Assembly: GCA_021791495.1 (NCBI GenBank) | Contig: JAJYWN010000072.1 | Coordinates: 1-40,181 of the forward strand | Origin: Bacillota bacterium | GTDB taxonomy: Bacteria; Bacillota; Sulfobacillia; JAJYWN01 | Direction of reading: 5' to 3' | DNA length: 40,181 nucleotides | Shown: positions 23,432 through 31,023 of the stretch, piece by piece | Position numbering within the stretch: position 1 is the stretch's first letter | Layout: each line of letters opens with the position of its first letter | Notes under the pieces: generated by a model | Told to the model about the DNA's origin: nothing | What the model saw: only the letters and a program-made list of their open reading frames with translations | Databases searched by the model: none | Program-made: the position numbers and the translations under genes

Positions 23432-24049
23432 ATGAAAGTCATCGTCGATGGCTACAACCTCCTACGACGAGTGCCCGCCCTGGCTGCCATGGAACGGAGC
23501 GGGCCGGGCGGGATGGAGGCGGCCCGGAACGAACTGCTGCGCCGGCTGGCCGGGTATCACCACCTATCGGGGAACGGCGTCACGGTGGTCTTCGACGGCC
23601 AGTCGGTGGGCGCCGTGACGCGTTTCGACCGGCGTTCTGGTGTGACCGTGCTATACTCCCGGCAGGGGGAGACCGCCGACGCTGTCATCGCCGGCCAGGC
23701 GGCGCGGGAACCGGGCAGTACGGTGGTGTCTTCAGACCGGGAAGTCCAGACGGCGGCGCGGAACGCCGGCTGTCGGACCGTTGAGGTGGACCGCTTCTGG
23801 GAATTGGTCTGCGAGGGGATTCCGCGCTCCAGGGCGCCGCGGGCCGCGCCGCCTGGGGCCGCCGGGGCTCAGACAGGTGGCGTTGCACCTGGTAGTGGCA
23901 AGGCCGCAAGGGGCGGAGTCTCGGGCGGCTCGCCGGGCAACGCGCCAAGGGGCGGCGCCAAGAAGGGCAATCCCCACCGCCGCTCCAAAGCCGAACGGCG
24001 TCGAGAACTGGAACAGAACCTTCTGGAGCGCAGGTTGAGAGGCAGATAG
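23432..24049 (+). CDS. NYN-domain RNase, YacP/Rae1-like
   Basis: 205-aa protein with an N-terminal NYN (PIN-like) nuclease domain of about 125 residues. The acidic cluster is visible at VDGYN (Asp6), VFDG (Asp55), TADAVI (Asp83) and SSDREV (Asp102). This is the family of Bacillus YacP/Rae1, an endonuclease that cuts mRNA in the ribosomal A-site. The last 80 residues are an extra Gly/Ala/Arg-rich tail ending in a basic helix (RRSKAERRRELEQNLLERRLRGR). It may bind RNA or the ribosome, and is longer than I expect for the family. The start ATG is clear although the Shine-Dalgarno is modest. Confidence 0.85.
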   Translation: MKVIVDGYNLLRRVPALAAMERSGPGGMEAARNELLRRLAGYHHLSGNGVTVVFDGQSVGAVTRFDRRSGVTVLYSRQGETADAVIAGQAAREPGSTVVSSDREVQTAARNAGCRTVEVDRFWELVCEGIPRSRAPRAAPPGAAGAQTGGVAPGSGKAARGGVSGGSPGNAPRGGAKKGNPHRRSKAERRRELEQNLLERRLRGR

Positions 24050-24100
24050 CGCATACTAACTCCGGACCATCAAGGGTCAGGGGACGGGGGTCGGCGCTAG

Positions 24101-24307
24101 GTGGATGTGGTGGAGTTATTCGATACCGTTATCGGGGTGGCAGGTTACGCTGTGGCGGCCTTGTTACGATTCATGCTGGGGACCTGGATGGGCTGGCTGC
24201 TGATACTGGTGTTCCTGTGGACGGCGGTCAGCGGCCGCCTCATCGGCGATCAGAGACACCGCCTGGCCGGGCGCGCGGGACGGCGCCGGGCCAGGGCGGG
24301 ACGCTAA
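24101..24307 (+). CDS. Small membrane protein of unknown function
   Basis: 68-aa protein with one long or two short hydrophobic segments (FDTVIGVAGYAVAALLRFMLG, WMGWLLILVFLWTAVSG) and a strongly basic C-terminus of about 20 residues. The GTG start at 24101 has only a loose G-rich ribosome-binding site. It follows the NYN gene by 51 bp and may be co-transcribed. I recognise no family. It ends 7 bp before the convergent YdjM-like stop. Confidence 0.5.
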   Translation: MDVVELFDTVIGVAGYAVAALLRFMLGTWMGWLLILVFLWTAVSGRLIGDQRHRLAGRAGRRRARAGR

Positions 24308-24314
24308 TCACCAA

Positions 24315-25127
24315 CTACGCCTGGTAGATGGTCTCCTTCATGCGGAAGGTCACAAGTAACGTCAGCGGTAGCAGGAACGGGATGAAGAACGCATAGGCCA
24401 CGATGTCAAACAGGCCGCGGCTGAGGACGAAGGACAGAACGCCGAGCAGGACCGACGGTACCAGGAGCGCCACCGACCAGAACCTCAGTCTGGGCTGGTA
24501 GGCCGCATCCGTCCCACGCCGGCGCGCGATCCGCAGCAGGTACCAGAAGTAGAAGGCGATGGCGGCCGAATCCAGGGCCCCCAGCATGTTCGATACCCAC
24601 CCCGGAGGCTGGTAAGAAGCCCACAGGTTGATGGTCGCCGGAATACCGGCGTAGTTCAGGGGCCACAGCAGCCGCACCGCACTGAACCACACGAAGATGT
24701 CCACCACGACGTGGGTCAACATGCCCAGGCCGATGCCGCCGGCCACCGCCCGGCGGTGGGGCGACCGGCACAAGGCATAGACCAAGACGGCCACGGCGGC
24801 GATGGTGATGATGCTGTGACTGAAGGAGCGGTGCATGGTGACCCCGACCTTCGAGTTTATCAGGTAGATCGGGCCCAGCAGGAAGAAATCAACGTCCGGC
24901 AAGAGGTTCCCCAGGACATAGGCGAACTTGAAAGCTTTGGTTCCGGCGCTTTCCGTTGCGACACTGGCGCTGGTGCCGGCACCTGTGCCGGCACCGCGGG
25001 CGGCGGCATCGGCGGTTTCCGGTTTCCCAGCCGGCGTTTCGGGCGGCGTCGCCCCTTGCCGTCGTGCCCCTCCGACCCTTGAGGCCACGTAGAGCCCCAA
25101 TGCCCCGTGGAGACCGAGTTGAGCCAT
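24315..25127 (-). CDS. YdjM-like membrane protein, metal-dependent hydrolase family (DUF457)
   Basis: 270-aa integral membrane protein of the DUF457/YdjM family, annotated as putative metal-dependent hydrolases. The conserved polar motifs are GNLLPDVDF, MHRSFSHS and GMLTHVVVDI, which place Asp and His residues near the membrane surface and could bind a metal. About six helices are present. A low-complexity loop (residues 23-62, Ala/Gly/Thr-rich) is inserted between the first short helix and the GNLLPD motif. The function is unknown in the family. Transcribed divergently from mobA. Confidence 0.78.
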   Translation of the reverse strand: MAQLGLHGALGLYVASRVGGARRQGATPPETPAGKPETADAAARGAGTGAGTSASVATESAGTKAFKFAYVLGNLLPDVDFFLLGPIYLINSKVGVTMHRSFSHSIITIAAVAVLVYALCRSPHRRAVAGGIGLGMLTHVVVDIFVWFSAVRLLWPLNYAGIPATINLWASYQPPGWVSNMLGALDSAAIAFYFWYLLRIARRRGTDAAYQPRLRFWSVALLVPSVLLGVLSFVLSRGLFDIVAYAFFIPFLLPLTLLVTFRMKETIYQA

Positions 25128-25313
25128 GTCCCCTCACCCGACCTTCCGACCGTATTTCCAGACGCCGGGAATCCTTCGCTCAGGCAGGCCAAAGTCCTCC
25201 CGGTGGTGTAGAATACATGAAGGCCGTGGAAGCCATGGCGGATGGGTGCCGTGGCGGAGGCCGCGGTTGACAGGTACGTCCCAGCACGAGGAAGCCGGGA
25301 GGTCGGGCGCGGA

Positions 25314-25919
25314 TTGGACAGAGTAACCGGGGTGATCCTGGCAGGCGGAAGGAGCTCCCGCTTGGGTCGTGACAAGGCCTTCCTCGATTTCGGCGGCGCC
25401 CCGCTGATCTCCCGCCTGTATGCCGCCGTGGACGGCCTTTTCCGAGAGGTGATCGTCGTGGCACCCGACCCGTCGGCTTTTTCCTTTTTGCCCGTGCGGG
25501 TGGTGGCCGATACGTTCACCGGGAAGGGGCCCCTGGCCGGCGTGCAAGCCGGGCTGGCCGCTCTGGCCCCCGGGTCCGATGCCGCTTTCCTCCTGGCCTG
25601 CGATCTTCCGTTCGCAAACCGTGGTCTCATCCGCCATCTGATCGGGATGCGTGACGGTCACCAGGCGGTGGTGCCAAAAAAGGGCTCCTTCGTCGAGCCT
25701 CTGCACGCCCTGTACGACCGGCGCTGCCTTCCGGCCGTCGAAAGGGAACTGGCGGGCCCCTCGCCGCGTGTCAGTTCCTTTTTCTCGCGGGTGGACGTGC
25801 GTTACGCCGGTCCCGAGGAGGTCGAACCTTTCGGACCTTGGGAGCGACTGTTCTTCAATATCAATACGCCAGAGGACTACGCCCGGGCCCTGGACCTGTT
25901 GGGGGGCGCGATCTCATGA
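25314..25919 (+). CDS. mobA: Molybdenum cofactor guanylyltransferase MobA
   Basis: 201-aa nucleotidyltransferase that attaches GMP to molybdopterin to give the guanine-dinucleotide cofactor of DMSO-reductase-type enzymes. The N-terminal signature is VILAGGRSSRLGRDKAFLDFGG, and the metal-binding Asp is in LLACDLPF. Further blocks are GPLAGVQAGL and the C-terminal FFNINTPEDYARA. The frame is open from 25242. TTG 25314 is chosen for GGGAGG about 11 nt upstream and the normal N-terminal length, but this start is uncertain. The stop overlaps the HAD-GNAT gene by 4 bp (ATGA), indicating an operon. Confidence 0.88.
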   Translation: MDRVTGVILAGGRSSRLGRDKAFLDFGGAPLISRLYAAVDGLFREVIVVAPDPSAFSFLPVRVVADTFTGKGPLAGVQAGLAALAPGSDAAFLLACDLPFANRGLIRHLIGMRDGHQAVVPKKGSFVEPLHALYDRRCLPAVERELAGPSPRVSSFFSRVDVRYAGPEEVEPFGPWERLFFNINTPEDYARALDLLGGAIS

Positions 25920-27313
25920 AGCCGACCAACGGCGCCGCCCCGGGAGCGGTTCAGGCTCCGGCCATCGAGGCTGTGGTTTTCGACGTCGACGGGACCTTGA
26001 CGAAAGTGGGCAGCCCCTGGCAGTACCTCCACGAGCGGCTGGGGACGTGGACGGGGCGGGGGGAGCGGCACCTCCGTGATTTCCAGGAAGGGCGTATCGA
26101 TTACGACACCTTCGCCCGCCTTGACGCGGAAGCCTGGCGCGGAGTCCGGCGCGGCGAGATGCGCCGGCTGGTGAAGGAGATCGAATGGCGGCCGGGCGTC
26201 CTCGACACCCTGCTGGCACAGAAGACCGCGGGCCGAAAGATAGCCCTGCTCTCCTCGGGTCTGACCTTGATCACCGACAGGGTCCAGGACGAATTCGGCG
26301 ATATCGCCGACTTCGTCCTGGCGAACGAAGTCCTCTTCCGCTTCGGACGGGCCACCGGGAGGGTGGCGGTGCGCGTGCCTTGGAAGGGGAAAGCCGAAGC
26401 CCTTGACCAGGTAGTGAAAGCCCTGGGTGTGCCTCCGGAGCGGATGGCCCACGTCGGGGACGGGTCCGGGGATATACCGGTTTTCCGACGCGTGGCTCTC
26501 AGTGTGGCGACTGTCGATGCGCCGGAGGAGGTCAAGCAGGCGGCTTCGACGGTCTTGACCAGCGTGGACCTGAGGTCGCTCTTGTTGGTCCCGGGGTTGC
26601 AGGGGGCCCTTGACGGCGACGGCGACGGCGGCGGCTACGGTGATGGCGACAGCTGCGTGGATGGGAGGCGGGAGGCGGCGGCGGCCGGCGGGGGCGGCGC
26701 CCTCCAAGGCGCTCAGAACGGGCGCCCACCCGAAAGAAACGGCAGCCTCGAGGTCCTTGGCCAGGGTCTGGGGCTGGCCATCCGGCGCGTGACGCGCGGG
26801 GACCTGAAATACCTCTACCACCTTTTTAACGACCCGGATGTGGGCTACTACGCCTCGGCCTCAAGGATGCCGCGGATGACCTGGAGGCAGTTGGAGCAGT
26901 ATCATGCCATCTGGTCGAAAGGGGAACCGGCGGCCGGTGTCAGGCTCATCATCGAGGAGGCGGGCCAAGACATCGGCGTTCTGGCTTACACCGACTACGG
27001 CAGCCCGGGAGAACCGCACGTGGTCATGGGTATCGCCCTGGATGCGGGACATTGGGGGCGGGGTCTGGGTCCGCGCTCTATCGCGCTTTTCTTACGTTAT
27101 GCTTTCGAGACCCTGGGATACGCCAAAGTGGAGCTGGACGTCTTCGACCACAACCCCCGAGCGCGCAAGGCTTTCGAGAAATGCGGTTTCCGGCCTGTGC
27201 AGAGGGTGGACGCCCGTCACTACCTGGACGGGCGCAGGGTCTACACGACGGTGATGGAGGTCACGCCGGAGACGTTCCGCGCCTCCCAGGCCGGGCAACT
27301 CCTGGACGGCTAG
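25916..27313 (+). CDS. HAD phosphatase-GNAT acetyltransferase fusion
   Basis: 465-aa two-domain protein. Residues 18-220 are a SerB-like HAD hydrolase: DVDGT (Asp23, Asp25), LLSSGL, GKAEAL and GDGSGDIPVF are motifs I-IV, with a helical cap after motif I. Residues 285-455 are a GNAT acetyltransferase (LAIRRVTRGDLKYLYHLFNDPDV, GIALDAGHWGRGLGPRSI, NPRARKAFEKCGF). The linker is low-complexity and rich in Asp/Gly. No frameshift is needed, so this is a genuine single reading frame. Pairing a phosphatase with an acetyltransferase suggests two steps on one small metabolite, but the substrate is unknown. ATG 25916 overlaps the mobA stop; the 3' end shares CTAG with the convergent GGDEF gene. Confidence 0.85.
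   Translation: MKPTNGAAPGAVQAPAIEAVVFDVDGTLTKVGSPWQYLHERLGTWTGRGERHLRDFQEGRIDYDTFARLDAEAWRGVRRGEMRRLVKEIEWRPGVLDTLLAQKTAGRKIALLSSGLTLITDRVQDEFGDIADFVLANEVLFRFGRATGRVAVRVPWKGKAEALDQVVKALGVPPERMAHVGDGSGDIPVFRRVALSVATVDAPEEVKQAASTVLTSVDLRSLLLVPGLQGALDGDGDGGGYGDGDSCVDGRREAAAAGGGGALQGAQNGRPPERNGSLEVLGQGLGLAIRRVTRGDLKYLYHLFNDPDVGYYASASRMPRMTWRQLEQYHAIWSKGEPAAGVRLIIEEAGQDIGVLAYTDYGSPGEPHVVMGIALDAGHWGRGLGPRSIALFLRYAFETLGYAKVELDVFDHNPRARKAFEKCGFRPVQRVDARHYLDGRRVYTTVMEVTPETFRASQAGQLLDG
26612..26650 (+). repeat. GACGGC simple repeat in the fusion linker
   Basis: A near-tandem run of GAC/GGC triplets encodes Asp-Gly repeats (residues 233-245) exactly between the HAD and GNAT domains. It is prone to slippage and so a likely place for length variation between strains. 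Confidence 0.7.
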
Positions 27314-28926
27314 ACCTCGGTGCAGTTCCCTCCGCGCTGCTTGCCGTGATGTAGCGCCAGTTCGGCCTTCATGACCAGTTCCTCGGAACTGACCGTATCC
27401 TTCGGAAGAGAGGCCACCCCGGCGGTCATGGCCACCTGGAGCGCCCGGCGCCCTCTGGGTTGCCAGACCTTGGCGCCGATCTCCCGGCGGATTGCGTCCA
27501 CCAAAGCCACGGCTTCCTCCTTCCCCACGGCGGGGAGGATGAGGGCGAAGGAGTCGCCCGTCAGCCGGTAAACCTGGCCTTTTTCTCCAGTGAGCGACCG
27601 GAGGGCGTCGGCGACCCCGCGCAACACAGCATCGCCGGCGGCATGACCGGCCTCATCGTTCAGTTTCTTGAAGTCGTCCAGGTCGAGAATGGCCAAGGAG
27701 AGGGGTTGCCCGTAGGTGGCGGCGGCGCGGATGCCGCGGGCTAGGGCGGGGCGGAACGAACTCTCGTGCTGGAGTCCCGTCATGCGGTCCACCGTGTCGG
27801 TGCGGCTTTTCTGGTAATCGACCGCCTTTCCCAGGAGATCGGAGGAGAAAAGGAAGACCTGGTTCTTTCCCCTGGTCTTGGCCTCGTACATCGCCCGGTC
27901 GCTCCGGTCAAGCAGCTCTTTGATGGTCCCGCCGTCGCAAGGATAGGTGGCCACCCCGATACTGACCGTCAAGGGTGTGGACACCGTGGCGGCGGCGCCG
28001 GTGGGGAACTGCAACATCTCGGTCTTGGCGCGGATGCGTTCGGCCACCAGGCGGGCGGTTTCCTTGTCCGTGGCAGGGAGGATGACGACGAATTCGTCCC
28101 CGCCCAGCCGCGCCACGATGTCCGGCGCCCGGACGCCGCTGCGCTTGCGCGTGGAGCTCTTTAATGTCTCTGCCAGGAGCTTCAGGGCCATGTTCCCCAC
28201 CAAATGGCCGAAGCGATCGTTCAGGCGCCCGAAGTCGTCCAGCTCTAGGAAAAGGACAGAAAAGGGGCGGCTGTCGCGTCCGGCGCGGGCCAGTTCGTCT
28301 TCCAGGTTGCCGATGAGAGCGCGGAAGTTGAAAGCACCTGTGGTCTCGTCCAGTTGGGAGTCGCGGAGGAGGTCACTCCGCTTCACGGCGATGCCGGCCA
28401 GGTCGGAGCAGGCCCGGATCAGGTCTTCCGCCGCCTCGGTGAAGGGGGCCGAGCGGCGGGCCTTGGCCAGCAGGAGTACGCCCAATACTTCTTCGGAGGT
28501 CCGCATGGGCTGGCAGACGAACGCTCGCAGGTTGGCCGCGAGTCCAGGCGCCAGCTCTACGGCGGCGGAGGGGCTGTCGCCAGCCACGGGCGATTTCACG
28601 ACGGCCCCGGTGGCCGCCTGCCCGAGGGGACCGAACCCGATAGGAATGGAAAGACTGAGACGGAGCGCGTCTCGGAAACGGTGCTCGGCCAGGGGAGTCA
28701 GAGCGGATGATTTCCGGTCGAGGACCAAGGCCAAGCCGCGGTCGGCCGCGGTAGCCTCGGCCACCACTTTCAGGACCAAGGTCAGGGTTTCATCCAGGGG
28801 GTGGCTGGCCGCCACGATCTCGGAAACGGCGCGGAGCACGAAGTAGTACCTGCCAAGGTCATTGCGGGACGGACGCCCAGCTCCAGGGACCGGACCTGCG
28901 CCCCCGTCCGGGCCGGGTGCACTCAT
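27310..28926 (-). CDS. GAF plus tandem GGDEF protein
   Basis: 538-aa soluble protein. A GAF-like domain (about 30-185) is followed by a first GGDEF domain (about 192-358) with an intact RLGGDEF loop (275-279) and I-site RAPD (266-269). A second GGDEF domain (about 380-535) has the loop degenerated to RLTGDSF (456-460) and no Arg-x-x-Asp before it. The first domain should make cyclic di-GMP; the second probably cannot, and may bind nucleotide or act in dimerisation. Both keep the metal-site strand (LELDDFGRLND and ILDLDDFKKLND). It converges on the HAD-GNAT gene, and the two stops overlap in CTAG (27310-27313). Confidence 0.92.
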   Translation of the reverse strand: MSAPGPDGGAGPVPGAGRPSRNDLGRYYFVLRAVSEIVAASHPLDETLTLVLKVVAEATAADRGLALVLDRKSSALTPLAEHRFRDALRLSLSIPIGFGPLGQAATGAVVKSPVAGDSPSAAVELAPGLAANLRAFVCQPMRTSEEVLGVLLLAKARRSAPFTEAAEDLIRACSDLAGIAVKRSDLLRDSQLDETTGAFNFRALIGNLEDELARAGRDSRPFSVLFLELDDFGRLNDRFGHLVGNMALKLLAETLKSSTRKRSGVRAPDIVARLGGDEFVVILPATDKETARLVAERIRAKTEMLQFPTGAAATVSTPLTVSIGVATYPCDGGTIKELLDRSDRAMYEAKTRGKNQVFLFSSDLLGKAVDYQKSRTDTVDRMTGLQHESSFRPALARGIRAAATYGQPLSLAILDLDDFKKLNDEAGHAAGDAVLRGVADALRSLTGEKGQVYRLTGDSFALILPAVGKEEAVALVDAIRREIGAKVWQPRGRRALQVAMTAGVASLPKDTVSSEELVMKAELALHHGKQRGGNCTEV

Positions 28927-29038
28927 GGGCCTCCCCCTCCTTTCGCCCGGCCCATTTTCTCCCCCAGCAAGGATTTTCCCTGCCCGCGGGCTAATCCTTA
29001 CCCGCTGTCAGAGACACGGTCGGAAGAAGGATTCTCTT

Positions 29039-30079
29039 TTGTCACCCGCATTCTTCCCCCCGGTCCGGCCGGACCAGGGAAAAAGCGCAGACGGCAGGCA
29101 CACCGGCAAGGACGGGGGCCGTCACGTCCGGCCTCCGCTGGCCTTGCGAGCCGGCACGGCGCTGGGCGGGTTCCTCTTCGTGGCCGGTGTCGCTTCCCTG
29201 GTGTGGCAGTTCCAGAACCAGGGCGCGACGCTGCCGTTTCCGGGGTTGCAGGGGTTAAACCCGGGAACGGTCCTGTATGGTGCCGCCGGCGCCGCCGGGC
29301 TGGGGCTGGCCATGGCCGTTCTCGGCTGGCGGGCGGCGTTGAAGGAACGCCAAAACGAGGACTTCTGGAACTCGGCTACCCGCGTCGACCCCGACATGGC
29401 CGGGTACCGCGAGGAAGACGACGCCCGGCTGGAAGCGCAGGCCGGACCAGACTGGCGCTGGCTTTTGCCCTTCATGATCGCCGGTTTCATCACCGGGGCC
29501 GTCTTCTACCTCGAGCAGACTTGGTACTACACCGACTCTCCTTACCGTTTCATGGCGATCGCCTTCACCGCTGTGATGCTCCTGGCATGGGGGGCCGTCT
29601 GGGCGGTCTGGCGAGGAATACGCGCGGTTATTTCACGCCGCCGGAAGAAGGGCCGGCGGTGGGACGCCGCCGTGCGGGGCGGCGGCCGCTCCATGCGGGC
29701 CGTGCGGAAAGCCCCGCCCCCCGAGGTGGAACCGGAGGCGGCGGTGGAAGAGAAGCCGGCGGCCGAACCCGCAATGGAACCGGACGCCGATGCCGGCGCG
29801 CAGGCGCTGGAGGGACCGGCGGCCGAGGCGTTGGTAGCCTCGCCGGGCGCCGTCGTGAGTGGCGACGCCGGGCCGGGTTCTGGCGGAGAAGCGGACTTGA
29901 ACTGGGATGACTTGGGCGCGCCGGAACCACGGCGTTTGGTCGAAGCCATCGAAGCGGTGCTCGACCACGAGCGGGTATACAAGGAATCGGCGGCGGCTGT
30001 CGCCGAGCAACCAGAGGATGGCGGCTCCAAGCCAAAAACGCCAAGAACGCGGGGGCGGCGGCGCAAGCGCACCGGCTGA
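29039..30079 (+). CDS. Four-helix membrane protein of unknown function
   Basis: 346-aa protein I do not recognise. About 36 basic residues precede four membrane segments arranged as two hairpins (roughly 37-57, 77-99, 142-160, 174-195), separated by a hydrophilic acidic loop (NEDFWNSATRVDPDMAGYREEDD). The last 150 residues are a cytoplasmic Pro/Ala/Glu-rich region ending in a short amphipathic helix (RRLVEAIEAVLDHERVYKESAA) and a basic tail. TTG 29039 is chosen because AGAAGGA lies 7 nt before it; TTG 29144 would remove the basic extension. It is divergent from the tandem GGDEF gene and upstream of two other envelope genes. Confidence 0.6.
   Translation: MSPAFFPPVRPDQGKSADGRHTGKDGGRHVRPPLALRAGTALGGFLFVAGVASLVWQFQNQGATLPFPGLQGLNPGTVLYGAAGAAGLGLAMAVLGWRAALKERQNEDFWNSATRVDPDMAGYREEDDARLEAQAGPDWRWLLPFMIAGFITGAVFYLEQTWYYTDSPYRFMAIAFTAVMLLAWGAVWAVWRGIRAVISRRRKKGRRWDAAVRGGGRSMRAVRKAPPPEVEPEAAVEEKPAAEPAMEPDADAGAQALEGPAAEALVASPGAVVSGDAGPGSGGEADLNWDDLGAPEPRRLVEAIEAVLDHERVYKESAAAVAEQPEDGGSKPKTPRTRGRRRKRTG
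29062..29075. repeat. Perfect 14-bp palindrome GGTCCGGCCGGACC
   Basis: A perfect self-complementary 14-mer lies at the start of the four-helix membrane gene if TTG 29039 is the start, or in its leader if TTG 29144 is. It could be an operator for the divergent pair with the GGDEF gene, or a translation-limiting hairpin. Confidence 0.35.
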
Positions 30080-30248
30080 CCGGCCCGCCCTCACGGGTAA
30101 CCGGTGCGTTCTCGCTGCTAGCTGGCTTTCCGTCCCGTTTGTCGAACGAAAACTCCCGTCCCTTTTTTCCAGCGGTAGGATGTGCTAGCCCTCAGGACAA
30201 CCCTTGCCCACACGGAACAAAATCGATGGGGGTTAGGGGGCGGGTCTC

Positions 30249-31010
30249 TTGGCCCGGCGCTTTCTGTCCATTGCTGTCCTGGTAGGCTTGGCGGCCCTGG
30301 TGGCCGGCGCGTGGTTCCGCTGGCAGGAAGCGCGGGGCCTCGTCATACTGGAAATCGTGGAGACGGATAACCGGGCCCTCGTGGCCTGGCCGGAGGTCTC
30401 GAAAAAACGCCTTTTCCGACTGGAGCCGAGTCCGGCCGGCGGCGATGCCGGTCCCGTCTTGACCGGTCCCATACCTGGCCTCACTTTGCTCGGCGCCCGC
30501 GCTCTCGTACTCTGGGAAGTTGAGAACGAGGATATCCTCATCTATCAACGCCTCATTCCCCTGCGGCGGCTGCCGGCCGCCATCCCCATATCGGGAGAAC
30601 TAACATGGTACGGCGCGTTGGAGGAGACGTCGCTCCCCAAGGGGGCCGCCCGCCTCCTACCTGACACGGAACCCCTCCCTCCATCCGGTATCATCAACCT
30701 CATCGATAACAGAGCCCGGGTCCTCGGCGGAGACCTGTTGGTCCTGGGCCTGGGGCCCGACGGCAGTCTCGAGCTGTCCTACGGGGGGTACGGTTTCGCC
30801 CTGGCGCCGGGCGGGGCTTGGGGGGAGGCCCGGCGAAGGGGAACTGGCGGTGAGGACGTGATCGCACCGGCGGATGACTGGGCGGGACGACTTACAGAAG
30901 CGCTGGAATCAGGAGACGCCGTCACGAAGGTCACCTTGGTGAACCACGGCCGGTGGTACCCTAACCGGTCGGAAGACCAGCGGTATGCTAACCTGACCCA
31001 GGTACGGTAG
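30249..31010 (+). CDS. Membrane-anchored extracytoplasmic protein, unknown
   Basis: 253-aa protein with an N-terminal anchor (residues 4-22, FLSIAVLVGLAALVAGAW) and a mainly beta-strand exterior part with many hydrophobic-polar alternations (GLVILEIVETDNRALVAWPEV, LGARALVLWEVENEDILIYQRLIPL). No known domain is recognised. The start is TTG 30249 with a G-rich ribosome-binding site. It is followed after 13 bp by the lipase-like/PKD gene and probably forms an operon with it. High third-position GC supports it being real. Confidence 0.65.
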   Translation: MARRFLSIAVLVGLAALVAGAWFRWQEARGLVILEIVETDNRALVAWPEVSKKRLFRLEPSPAGGDAGPVLTGPIPGLTLLGARALVLWEVENEDILIYQRLIPLRRLPAAIPISGELTWYGALEETSLPKGAARLLPDTEPLPPSGIINLIDNRARVLGGDLLVLGLGPDGSLELSYGGYGFALAPGGAWGEARRRGTGGEDVIAPADDWAGRLTEALESGDAVTKVTLVNHGRWYPNRSEDQRYANLTQVR

Positions 31011-31023
31011 GGAGGGGCGTACG

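Noticed and set aside
30068-30108. Hairpin CGCACCGG...CCGGTGCG at the end of the four-helix membrane gene
   Set aside because: Stem arms are possible but the loop is long, part lies inside the coding region and there is no T-run; too weak to call a terminator.
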